Assembly (NCBI GenBank): GCA_003663045.1
Contig: QMZG01000003.1
Location: 1-26,080, forward strand
Source of the DNA: Candidatus Altarchaeales archaeon
GTDB taxonomy: Archaea > Altiarchaeota > Altiarchaeia > IMC4 > QMZM01
Reading direction: 5' to 3'
DNA: 26,080 bases
Shown: positions 8,508-17,258 of the stretch, in pieces
Layout: each line of letters opens with the position of its first letter
How positions within the stretch are numbered: position 1 is the stretch's first letter
Program-made: the position numbers and the translations under genes
Notes under the pieces: model-generated
Databases searched by the model: none
The model's input: the letters and a program-made list of their open reading frames with translations, nothing else
Told to the model about the DNA's origin: nothing

Positions 8508-11123
8508 TCAACACCCATAAACCTCGAGTGGGGATGGACAAACAACTATTCCTTCACCCCTTTCGTTTCCAGCGTCATTTTTACAGCATCTTGGGAAGGT
8601 ATCCAAACAGAAGGGTTCTCTGGGATTGTCTGTTTCTAGCCAGGTCTTTCCGGGACAGTATGTATCGTTATTATAAAGACAATATCTCGTTGAATATCCG
8701 CCTGGAGGAAGTCCAAATTTATTATAGGGATTCTTATTCCCGGTTGTATCGATAATGTTCCATTTCAATGATCTGGGAAATCTAACCAGGTTAAATGCAT
8801 GCCCCGGCCCCGTTGTGGAATAGACCTCATCATAGTTGTAGCCCACTATTCTAAGTAGGGTGGTTAACGCATTGGAATAGTCAACGCAGGTTCCTGTATG
8901 AATTCCTTCATCTTCAAGGATACTGGCGTGTGCTGGCAGATCAGCCAGTCTACAGGTGTTTTTATTCATAGCTACATCGGATGCCCAAGCCACTGAACTC
9001 TCTGATACATAATCAACGCATGGGAGTGCCAAAACATTTTTATTATAAATTCTGTCTCTACATCTGCACCATTTAAGATCTGATATGCAGCATTTCCCCC
9101 CCTCTATACAATATTCATCCCCACTACAGCAGATCTCAGGCCAGAAGTAATCCTCCATAATAGTGGCGGCGGAACCTAAGCCATAGATAATATAAAGACC
9201 TTCACACATCTTTAATCCTTCAAAACTCTCCGAGGTTATCTCTCCATCTTTTAATCCCAGTCTTCTACCCTCCTCATAGGCAATTCTACAGAATGGATGA
9301 CATTCTCCAATACAATTGTTCTTACAACATCGAACAGCTTCCCTGGCAATTGACCAGAGCTTGGGATGGCACACCTCATATATATCACAGGCATAGCTCT
9401 CCTCATTTCCCGTACAAACGATATTCCCCTGTCTTCCTGGCCAGGGTTTAGTACAGGGGGTGTTGATGGCACAACACCAAAGTATTTGGACATTGTTCCT
9501 TTTATCAAATGCCTTCAAACCCAGTGAATCTTCAACCTCGAAGGTGATGTTGTGTAGACTGCTTGAAACAGAAGGTAATTTTGATGTTGTAGCTAACAGT
9601 GGTGGTGTTGCAACCAGGTTGTATTCGCCAGAATCTTTCGCTATATAGTATTCATCGATAATGCCCTCCTCCAGTACTCCCCCACCGGATGATCTCCATC
9701 TGACCTTGTATGGAGGTAATCCGCCACTGGCTTTTCCTGTAAAATTTATAATACAGGAAGGGCAATTTTCCGTATCACAGTATTGAATATAAAGATCGGT
9801 AAGATTTATGTCTATTTCAGGAGTTGCTGTTAATTTAAGATCAATTATACATTCCCCATCTTCGATTCTACAACCAAAGCAGTTACAATCCCTCAGCAAT
9901 CTTGTTAATTCTCTTGTTATCCTGGGCATTGTATTGAACTTGGAAATTTTAACCCTTTCTCTAAATTCCGGATCTTCCCACTCAATTATGGCATCACTAC
10001 CAATATTCAGTTCGAGATGGGCAACTGGTCCCAAAACCGCATTGAAAATAGCCCTATAAAATTCTGGTATACCCCCAGCATGGGTTGATTTTCCATCAGT
10101 TAGTGAGGATATCTTGATCATGTAATTTGGAACATTCGGATCTGATAATGGAATTGTCCATAGCCCATAGACTTCAATGTTTTTTTCATTTGCCGCATTT
10201 GCAGCTATTTCTACTGCTAAATCTGGGTCACTGGTTGCTATATCATTGCTGATAGGAAAGACTATGTGCCTGGCACCGGTCCAAGAACGATTCTTTGCTA
10301 CCCAATAGATCCCCACTGTCCATGCATGTGAATATGCATTTGGAATCCATACAAGACCATTATCCATAGCAACGATAGAATTATCCAACTGCGTGGAATT
10401 TATAACATAATCTACGCATTTATAACCCGGATCCTCATTTAAAGCATAGATAGTCCTCTTCACCCTGAAACCTCTACGCGTTAGATTCAGGGTAATATTC
10501 TCAATCACATCACATAGAGACCTCCAGGTATTATTCATGCTTGGAGAAGAATCAACCACAAATACCAGCTCCACATTCTTGATGGCAATGAATCCTGTAT
10601 CAATATTAAAACTCGCATCACACACCTCCTTCCCCATAGGGAGTTTGATCTTTGCATCGGAATTTGATCCACCTCCCGGCGGGAATTCGATCTCTTTTAT
10701 CAGAGAATTATCTGAGAATCTTCTCACTATCCCACAGCCCTCGGCTTGTTTTATGTTCACTATAGTAGCATTTAATGGCTTAACCACAAAAAGCTCTGTG
10801 GAAGCAACATCACTTGAGCCAGCACAATCTCTGACGATTAGGGTAATGTTATGTTTTCCAAGAGAAAGTGAGGTTGCATTCATCGTAAATGTTTGTGAAT
10901 TGGATAACCATCCATCCAGACTGGATTTCCATGTATATCTATAATGTGGCTCTTCGTAACAGGGTATTCCGTACTTAGCTTCACCGGTAAATGTGATACT
11001 CTCCCCTGGAATTTGAAGGATATAATTATTATCCTTATCTGAGGATATAACAACATCTCCGGTTACATTTATGGCATTGCTTATCAAAACCATCAGCATA
11101 AAAATTAAAATAGATTTATTCAT
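8508..11123 (-). CDS. Exported Ig + vWA + transglutaminase-like protein
   Basis: This is an 871-residue protein from the ATG at 11123, chosen because GGAG stands five bases before it and MNKSILIFMLMVLISNAINV is a signal peptide. Order of parts: Ig-like domain about 28-115 (GIPC, FTMNAT, ITLIVRDCAG); vWA about 183-370 in normal order, with the metal-site motif DSSPS (Asp191, Ser193, Ser195); an Ig-like domain about 455-550 (FTGKASGGLPPY); a Cys-rich region about 555-720; and a transglutaminase-like domain with Cys746 in GTCVDYSNAL, His775 in GPGHAFN and Asp792 in IIDTTG. vWA domains usually bind protein ligands through Mg2+. The start overlaps the hairpin/PKD gene by 8 bases, so the pair is probably co-translated. 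No membrane anchor is seen, so the product may be secreted or held by partners. It resembles the second half of the 5013-7340 protein plus an inserted vWA. Confidence 0.9.
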   Translation of the reverse strand: MNKSILIFMLMVLISNAINVTGDVVISSDKDNNYILQIPGESITFTGEAKYGIPCYEEPHYRYTWKSSLDGWLSNSQTFTMNATSLSLGKHNITLIVRDCAGSSDVASTELFVVKPLNATIVNIKQAEGCGIVRRFSDNSLIKEIEFPPGGGSNSDAKIKLPMGKEVCDASFNIDTGFIAIKNVELVFVVDSSPSMNNTWRSLCDVIENITLNLTRRGFRVKRTIYALNEDPGYKCVDYVINSTQLDNSIVAMDNGLVWIPNAYSHAWTVGIYWVAKNRSWTGARHIVFPISNDIATSDPDLAVEIAANAANEKNIEVYGLWTIPLSDPNVPNYMIKISSLTDGKSTHAGGIPEFYRAIFNAVLGPVAHLELNIGSDAIIEWEDPEFRERVKISKFNTMPRITRELTRLLRDCNCFGCRIEDGECIIDLKLTATPEIDINLTDLYIQYCDTENCPSCIINFTGKASGGLPPYKVRWRSSGGGVLEEGIIDEYYIAKDSGEYNLVATPPLLATTSKLPSVSSSLHNITFEVEDSLGLKAFDKRNNVQILWCCAINTPCTKPWPGRQGNIVCTGNEESYACDIYEVCHPKLWSIAREAVRCCKNNCIGECHPFCRIAYEEGRRLGLKDGEITSESFEGLKMCEGLYIIYGLGSAATIMEDYFWPEICCSGDEYCIEGGKCCISDLKWCRCRDRIYNKNVLALPCVDYVSESSVAWASDVAMNKNTCRLADLPAHASILEDEGIHTGTCVDYSNALTTLLRIVGYNYDEVYSTTGPGHAFNLVRFPRSLKWNIIDTTGNKNPYNKFGLPPGGYSTRYCLYNNDTYCPGKTWLETDNPREPFCLDTFPRCCKNDAGNERGEGIVVCPSPLEVYGC

Positions 11124-11784
11124 TTTCTCCGATATGTGCCTCAATGGGTTTATTTACAATAATTTCTACAATACTTGGAAGCGATTCCTTGCCTTCATTA
11201 TCCCTAACGATTAAACTAGCATAGTAAGTGCCTTCTCTGGTATATCTGTGCTGTGTTGAAATTCCGCTTCCGATGGTTCCATCACCGAAGTTCCATTTGT
11301 ATTCTACTATTCTCCCATCGTGATCTCTTGATTTAGAGGCATCAAAATATGCTGTATTATGTTCTCTTGTTAGATAGGTAAATTTATATACTATGGGATG
11401 TGGTTTATTATTAACCCTGGCATCAGCTATGGGGTCTCTATTTCCCAGTGATACAGCATCCCGACACTGGTTCAAATCCATTTTTGAGACTATAGCAGTT
11501 AGACTGATCAATCCCATAAAAATTATAAGGCCCAGAATTGCATTAACAATTATGCCCTTGCCCTGATTCCTTCTTACAGGATCTCCAAACATATAGAAAA
11601 AACCACCCAACATTATCAATAAGACTAAGAGAGAAGGCATGACCCAGAGGAGGAGGCATATCAGCTCCGTGATATAAGAGGGTAATGCATAAGAAATTTC
11701 TTCCATCGTTTCATCTTCCGCTGCAACTAATATGGACAATAGAAAAATTAGAGTAAAAAATGAGATGAAATTTCTGATGTTCAT
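11116..11784 (-). CDS. Small VirB2-like hairpin protein with PKD domain
   Basis: This is a 222-residue protein with signal peptide 1-22 (MNIRNFISFFTLIFLLSILV), two membrane helices about 41-66 and 77-99 joined by a basic loop (GDPVRRNQGKG), and a PKD domain about 116-212 (FDASKSRDHDG, VEYKWNFGDGTI). The hairpin resembles TrbC/VirB2-type pilins; such pilins also have a cleaved signal and two helices with a basic cytoplasmic loop. The PKD half is very close to that of the 5013-7340 protein. It is the first gene of the minus-strand run, and its stop lies inside the start of the vWA/transglutaminase gene. A role as membrane base or pilin-like subunit for that partner is inferred. There is no ribosome site upstream, and a TATA-like box about 32 bases before the ATG suggests a nearly leaderless message. 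Confidence 0.87.
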   Translation of the reverse strand: MNIRNFISFFTLIFLLSILVAAEDETMEEISYALPSYITELICLLLWVMPSLLVLLIMLGGFFYMFGDPVRRNQGKGIIVNAILGLIIFMGLISLTAIVSKMDLNQCRDAVSLGNRDPIADARVNNKPHPIVYKFTYLTREHNTAYFDASKSRDHDGRIVEYKWNFGDGTIGSGISTQHRYTREGTYYASLIVRDNEGKESLPSIVEIIVNKPIEAHIGENE

Positions 11785-11830
11785 TGTATATTTATTTTAA
11801 TCCGAGAAAGATTATATAAATGAAAACAAG
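11785..11830. promoter_or_regulatory. Compact divergent promoter region
   Basis: These 46 bases separate two divergent starts. TTATATAAA (11812-11820) lies about 32 bases from the minus-strand ATG and reads TTTATATAA on that strand. TATATTTATTTTAA (11787-11800) lies about 38 bases before the plus-strand ATG at 11831. Each TATA box would sit at the transcription start of the opposite gene, so the two runs may compete or be co-controlled. No clear ribosome site precedes either ATG. Confidence 0.55.
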
Positions 11831-14800
11831 ATGAAAATTTTTAGATTAATTTTTAGATTAACACATATAGTGTTAGTATCTCTGTTTTTCCTTACTATCT
11901 GTGTATTTGTATCTGCTCAGGTAGACGATCCACCACAGATTACCGATCTCTATTCTAACTCTACCATAGTTCTTATCAATGATATGGTAAAGATCACAGC
12001 TATTGCTACCGACGACCTGGGAGTGAGTAATATATCTTTTTCTATGCCTACTGTTACTATCACTAAAAATTGTGATGGAAATCTGACGTGTTCTAAGGAA
12101 ATTGAATACAGCAGTGGATCAACTGGAAGATTTGAATTCTGTGCCCTAGCTAAGGATACGGGGAATCAGAATTCAACTCGGAGATGTATTCAAATAACAT
12201 TCGTTCCAGATCAACCACCGGAGATAGTTATCTTTGATGCCATGCCCAAAACCGTTTCTGTGGACGGTATTGTTAATTTCGTTATAGAAGCCGAGGATGA
12301 TTTGGGTGTAACAAAACTCTATCTTAAGGACAAATCTACTGGGGATATAAAAGAGTGTCAATGTACTGGGCTAGAAAAATGTTCCTCCACTACCTGTATC
12401 TGTCTTACAGAGCCGTGTTTTAAAAGGAAATTCGAGGAAGGAGGCATCTTTGAATTCTGTGCCTGGGCACAAGACACAAGTTATCAGAATTCAACTGAGA
12501 GATGCCTTAAGATCTCCGTTTCTGAACTTTCTAACTGCACTCCAATAATGCTCTATAATACCTATGAATATGTCCCTATTGCGGTGAGAATAGAAAGTAA
12601 AAAACTCACCGAAGAGGAATCGGGATTCAACGGCTATTCTGCAGAATGCTGTCCCTATTGTAATTATATAATAGTGAACAATTCAAACTGTGAGATACTT
12701 GAAGGGGATCTTAGCAGTTTTAAAAGAGTAATCTGGAATCCACAAAGAGAAAATGTACATGATATCCTGAAAAATTTTACCTATATCATCTGTGAAAATA
12801 TTATCGATGAGAATTCTATTGCCATTGCAGCCATAGACAGTAATGAATATCAACCAGTGGATTTCATCTATAACGATGAGATAACAAAATACTGGTTTAT
12901 AGAGACTGGAAGGTATACCACCCAAAAAAAGAGGAATATAAATATCCACAAGATAGATGCACTTAAACGGGCAGCTCACGGCTTTGTTAATGTTTCTTTG
13001 CAAAGGGGTAATAAAGTGGGATTGGTAGCATTCAGTGGTGAGGGTACACGTCCAATACCTGAAAAAGTATGTGCCAATCCCTTCCCTTTTGAATGGTGCA
13101 TCTGGTATGAGGAGATGGGAATATTTAGGAGTGGGAAATGTATCCCATTCCAGCTTGATATAACAGATGATGCAGAGGCATTGCATCAGCAGATAGATCA
13201 ATATCAGGCACTATGCTGGACCTGTATTGCCTGCGGTATAGATGCGGCAAGATTGATGCTGGAGAGAGGTGGGGGGAAGGATATGATATTGATGTCGGAT
13301 GGAACAGAAACCCATAGATCCCATATCTCTGGAAAAGATGCATTGGAGGCCGCTCGAACAGCAGCCGATGAAGGTATCAGGATCCATACCATCGCTTTAG
13401 GTGAAGCGGCATACGAGACCACCCTTACCAGAATAGCTACCTTAACCGGGGGAGAGTTCTACAAGGTATCTTGTGTCAAATCTTTAGATGATATCTACAG
13501 AGAATTAGCTGAGAGAATTGACGGTAATGCCGTATTAGTAAGTGACCTCTCCAATAGCATGTATGAAAACTTTACCCTTAATTGCTCTGGCTTTACAAAA
13601 TACTTCCTTGCTGAGCAATTGATTAGAAGCAAGGATCAGACTAAGAGTACGGTTATTGTGGATACAATAAATTATGCAGAGGCAGTTAATCTATTGTTGG
13701 AGAGGGAATGCTTTCACAGGATTCCGGAGGTCATGGATTGCTATCAGGATTGCAATGATCCCAGGTGTAATTGTCCTTGTGATCCCGATGATATATGTAC
13801 ATGTTGTCCAAGATGTAGTCGGGTTAGTGATTATTACGATTGTATCTACAAAAAATATGAATATATGTACAGTAGACCCTATGTTGATTATCTTTTCTGC
13901 TATAGAACCCCCTTAAAAGACACGCCATGGTGTCATCAGAAATCCAGTCTTTCTACTTCTGTGATAAATTATCCCTGGTATTCATTTACCGCGAAATCTG
14001 GAACCTCTGAGTCTGAGCCAAGATCATTGGACAAGATAACGGAGGAATATCTTACTTCCATTGGAAATTGGAACAGAAATGTGGAGATAAAGGAAATCCC
14101 AGATGATGTTCCAAAAAAGGTTCTGAAACCAGAGATTTATTGCGATCATAATTTTGATAACAAATTGTTCAGGAGTGTATGGGCCAAGATATTCACTGTA
14201 ACGCCGTTTCTTTCAGATAGTAGAAACGGGATAAATTGGACCAGAACGGGTATGGGAGAATTATACGCGGGAGGTGGATTTAGAAGAGAGCCTTCATGCT
14301 ACTGGGAATGTTGCAGGCCCTGTGCACCATTTTGTGATTGTAGAAGAGGGGACTGTATTCTGGCATATTTTGGGGAGGGTGTTGAGAATACAATTAAAAT
14401 AGTAATTCCTAACAGTGAGATATATGAGGGTAATCTCAGTGTAAATAAGACTAAAGCCAATGAATGGATAATCGATAATGGTGCTATAAAGATAATTAGT
14501 TCTGGAAATTTACCCTTCGAAATACCTAGAGATAGTGTAACATTTGAAAAGGATGAAGAAAAAGGGGAGTATATTACAAAAATTTTGTATAAAGTTGCTA
14601 ATAATAGAAAACAATTCACCATCAATCAGGATATTACTCTGAGATATAATCTCTCTGAAAATGCCACGGAATTCAAGGCTGGTATAGAGGAGGAATTTGA
14701 AACATCTCTGGGGGTAGCTGGTAGAACTATAAATACTAAGGAGAGTATAAGCGATACATGGGGTGGTGTCATTGATATATCTGAGCCTCAGATCGACGCC

Positions 14801-17257
14801 CTTAAAGAAGCAATTATTGGTTTTATTCAGGAATCACTGGAAAGGGGAAATAAGATAGGTATGGTGGCATTCAGCTGTTACTGGTCTTGGGAGGCGCCAC
14901 ATTGTCCTCTGGGCATATACTCAGAATTGCCATTAACGAGCAACGAAAGATTACTATACGATGAGGTGAGAAAATATAGACCATTGTGGGGTACTTGTAT
15001 ACCCGGCGGATTGAAGAGGGGGATAGAATTGATAGAAGATCAACCACCTGGTCAGAGGTATATGATACTTATGTCGGATGGCAAGTCTACTGCTTGTCTT
15101 CCCCAATGCATAGATCAGGTTGAAGATATTAGATGTTCAGAGAATATAAGTAAAGAACAGGCAAAGCAGCAGGCGAGGATAGCTGCAAGTAAGGGTATCG
15201 TAATACACACCTTAGCCCTGGGAAATACTGCAGACGAGGAACTTCTTGAGGAGATAGCAAAGATTACAAATGGAAAATTCTATAAGATAGAATGCGCCAA
15301 TCTTCTCACAGACATCTATAAGAAATTAGCTGAGAATGTCAATAATACCATCTTGATTAGTGATGTCTCTGGAAGCATGGGTGATGATATATCCATTCAC
15401 TGCGAGGAAAAGGGCCCTTCATTAGTTCACAAAGAACTCTTAGATGACATAAATCTGAGTATAGAGGGGGATATACAGAATATTGAAGATGGGTTGATAA
15501 AGGTTAAGGGTATAATAAATATTACCGTTGATCCAGATATCTCCAATAGGATTATCCTGAATATGGGGAATTCCAGTATAGAGCATCTCTCTTTGATCTA
15601 TCCTGTGAAACACGAATTGTACAGAAAAAAATTCGCCAGTGGGCCAGAAAAAAAGACATACACATTTGTTGATGGTTATGGTTACGAGAATAAGGAATTT
15701 AATTATCCAGAGCAATGCAGAAAGATATGCCCCCTGGATTGCACGTGCCCAGAGGATGATATAACAGATGTCACCTGTATAGATGAAAATGGCAACAAAT
15801 ACAAGAGAACGGACTGCGTTTGTCTTCCTCCAAAGGGACACAGCTACAAATTTCCATGTACCTCTGATAGAACCTTCCATGAGGATGAAGTCATTTATTA
15901 CGATTTCGTGGATCTCACTACCTTTGAGACAAGTGATTTAAAAGCAGTGGACAGAAGCGGGCCAAATACGCTATCCACCGGGGATCTCTCCGGAAATGTT
16001 ATCCACATCATGAGATCAAAATTATCCCCGGAAAAACTTTCAAGGATATTGATCTATTATACTGGAGATGAGCCCACCACCTTAGTTAATATCTTGGAGG
16101 ATGAAGGTTACAAGGTAGATATCATCTCTGGGGATGAGAGGATAACCGAAGGCTTGTTATCTGATTATGGACAATTTTGGTTTATCGACGAACTTGGGAA
16201 TACTCAACTAAGTGGATCTGAGATCAACGCAATAGCTAACTATCAGCAAAGGGGGGGCAATATCCTGATCTCTGGAAGGAATAACATTTCTGATAAATTT
16301 GGTGTGGATATGAAATATGGGCTTTCTGGAATCCCCACTGGCTGTATTGAACCGGAATTCATTGCTTATAATCCACTGAAGGGGAATATAACCAGGTTAT
16401 CCGCAACCGATGATGATGTCGCTATCAGTACATCAAATATACTGATACAGATAATTGCCAGGGGTGATCCTCGGGGATTAAATTATCCCATGATCCTGAT
16501 TATGGATCAAGGGGGTGGTGGGAGAATGGTCTTTGATAATTCTTATTCCAGATTCCTCGATCCAGATTCTTGTGATAATAGGATGTATGTATTAAATATT
16601 GCTAACTGGTTCAAAGGTACCGGGATCTCTGGAGAGGGTGTTAAAGGGATTTATATAATTAATTTTACAGCCATGTCATTCCCCTACCCACTTGACTATG
16701 ATGATCTTAAAAATGCCAGCGTTGTTGTCTTTACCCATTTCAGAAATGATACCAAGAAACAGACCTTCCCCCTATTCCCACCAAGAGATGGGAAGAATCT
16801 TCACATTAATGTCACCATACATAATCATAAAAAAATTAACTATACGGTAAACCCTGGTCCTTATGATATTCCAGCTGGAAGTAACGTTAGAATTAATATA
16901 ACATTAATAGATGCCATTACTAATGAGACTGTCCCTAATCGGAATATCCTCGTTGAGGTTCCGGGTTACGGTATCTCAGAAATACTCACTACGGATGAGA
17001 ATGGAGAGATAGAATTCAATTTTGATATAGGAAATCACGACTCAGTTGTTAGGATAATCTATGATGATGGATATCAACACCTAACAAAAGCGTTCTACCT
17101 CAGTGTTAGCTCCCTGGATATTTTATGGTGGTTTTTGTCCCCAGATGTTCTCCTCTTGGTAATTATCTTGGTTCTATTGGCATTTTCATATAAATGGTTT
17201 ACGGAGGGTAGACTAGACCTGTATGGTATGTGGGATGAAATTAGAGGTAAAAAATAA
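11831..17257 (+). CDS. Giant exported protein with two vWA-like modules and C-terminal anchor
   Basis: This is an 1808-residue type I membrane protein. Order of parts: signal peptide about 1-30; two Ig-like repeats about 31-235 (each beginning DDPP or QPPE and ending FEFCA...NSTxRC); vWA-like module 1 about 370-580; Cys-rich region (CYQDC..., near 637-672, and CRRGDC near 845); vWA-like module 2 about 980-1185; more Cys-rich sequence near 1297; a GATase1-like fold about 1400-1600 (RILIYYTGDEP, GGNILISGRNN) with Ser where the catalytic Cys would be; an Ig/transthyretin-like domain about 1690-1760; a membrane helix about 1767-1790; and a short basic tail. Both vWA modules have Thr (464; 1055), SDG Asp (490; 1083) and DxSxS (572-576; 1178-1182), but DxSxS comes last instead of first. 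Many N-x-S/T sites suggest glycosylation. It leads the plus-strand operon; an adhesive or scaffold role is inferred. Confidence 0.9.
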   Translation: MKIFRLIFRLTHIVLVSLFFLTICVFVSAQVDDPPQITDLYSNSTIVLINDMVKITAIATDDLGVSNISFSMPTVTITKNCDGNLTCSKEIEYSSGSTGRFEFCALAKDTGNQNSTRRCIQITFVPDQPPEIVIFDAMPKTVSVDGIVNFVIEAEDDLGVTKLYLKDKSTGDIKECQCTGLEKCSSTTCICLTEPCFKRKFEEGGIFEFCAWAQDTSYQNSTERCLKISVSELSNCTPIMLYNTYEYVPIAVRIESKKLTEEESGFNGYSAECCPYCNYIIVNNSNCEILEGDLSSFKRVIWNPQRENVHDILKNFTYIICENIIDENSIAIAAIDSNEYQPVDFIYNDEITKYWFIETGRYTTQKKRNINIHKIDALKRAAHGFVNVSLQRGNKVGLVAFSGEGTRPIPEKVCANPFPFEWCIWYEEMGIFRSGKCIPFQLDITDDAEALHQQIDQYQALCWTCIACGIDAARLMLERGGGKDMILMSDGTETHRSHISGKDALEAARTAADEGIRIHTIALGEAAYETTLTRIATLTGGEFYKVSCVKSLDDIYRELAERIDGNAVLVSDLSNSMYENFTLNCSGFTKYFLAEQLIRSKDQTKSTVIVDTINYAEAVNLLLERECFHRIPEVMDCYQDCNDPRCNCPCDPDDICTCCPRCSRVSDYYDCIYKKYEYMYSRPYVDYLFCYRTPLKDTPWCHQKSSLSTSVINYPWYSFTAKSGTSESEPRSLDKITEEYLTSIGNWNRNVEIKEIPDDVPKKVLKPEIYCDHNFDNKLFRSVWAKIFTVTPFLSDSRNGINWTRTGMGELYAGGGFRREPSCYWECCRPCAPFCDCRRGDCILAYFGEGVENTIKIVIPNSEIYEGNLSVNKTKANEWIIDNGAIKIISSGNLPFEIPRDSVTFEKDEEKGEYITKILYKVANNRKQFTINQDITLRYNLSENATEFKAGIEEEFETSLGVAGRTINTKESISDTWGGVIDISEPQIDALKEAIIGFIQESLERGNKIGMVAFSCYWSWEAPHCPLGIYSELPLTSNERLLYDEVRKYRPLWGTCIPGGLKRGIELIEDQPPGQRYMILMSDGKSTACLPQCIDQVEDIRCSENISKEQAKQQARIAASKGIVIHTLALGNTADEELLEEIAKITNGKFYKIECANLLTDIYKKLAENVNNTILISDVSGSMGDDISIHCEEKGPSLVHKELLDDINLSIEGDIQNIEDGLIKVKGIINITVDPDISNRIILNMGNSSIEHLSLIYPVKHELYRKKFASGPEKKTYTFVDGYGYENKEFNYPEQCRKICPLDCTCPEDDITDVTCIDENGNKYKRTDCVCLPPKGHSYKFPCTSDRTFHEDEVIYYDFVDLTTFETSDLKAVDRSGPNTLSTGDLSGNVIHIMRSKLSPEKLSRILIYYTGDEPTTLVNILEDEGYKVDIISGDERITEGLLSDYGQFWFIDELGNTQLSGSEINAIANYQQRGGNILISGRNNISDKFGVDMKYGLSGIPTGCIEPEFIAYNPLKGNITRLSATDDDVAISTSNILIQIIARGDPRGLNYPMILIMDQGGGGRMVFDNSYSRFLDPDSCDNRMYVLNIANWFKGTGISGEGVKGIYIINFTAMSFPYPLDYDDLKNASVVVFTHFRNDTKKQTFPLFPPRDGKNLHINVTIHNHKKINYTVNPGPYDIPAGSNVRINITLIDAITNETVPNRNILVEVPGYGISEILTTDENGEIEFNFDIGNHDSVVRIIYDDGYQHLTKAFYLSVSSLDILWWFLSPDVLLLVIILVLLAFSYKWFTEGRLDLYGMWDEIRGKK

Positions 17258-17258
17258 G

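Noticed and set aside
8202..8639. Plus-strand 145-codon open frame
   Set aside because: It spans the junction of two well-supported minus-strand genes and reads antisense through their signal peptide and C-terminus.
12683..13201. Minus-strand 172-codon open frame
   Set aside because: It lies wholly inside the giant vWA gene, has no signal, motif or ribosome site, and the plus-strand protein has clear domains here.
15440..15880. Minus-strand 146-codon open frame
   Set aside because: It is a shadow of the giant gene; composition is typical of antisense translation.
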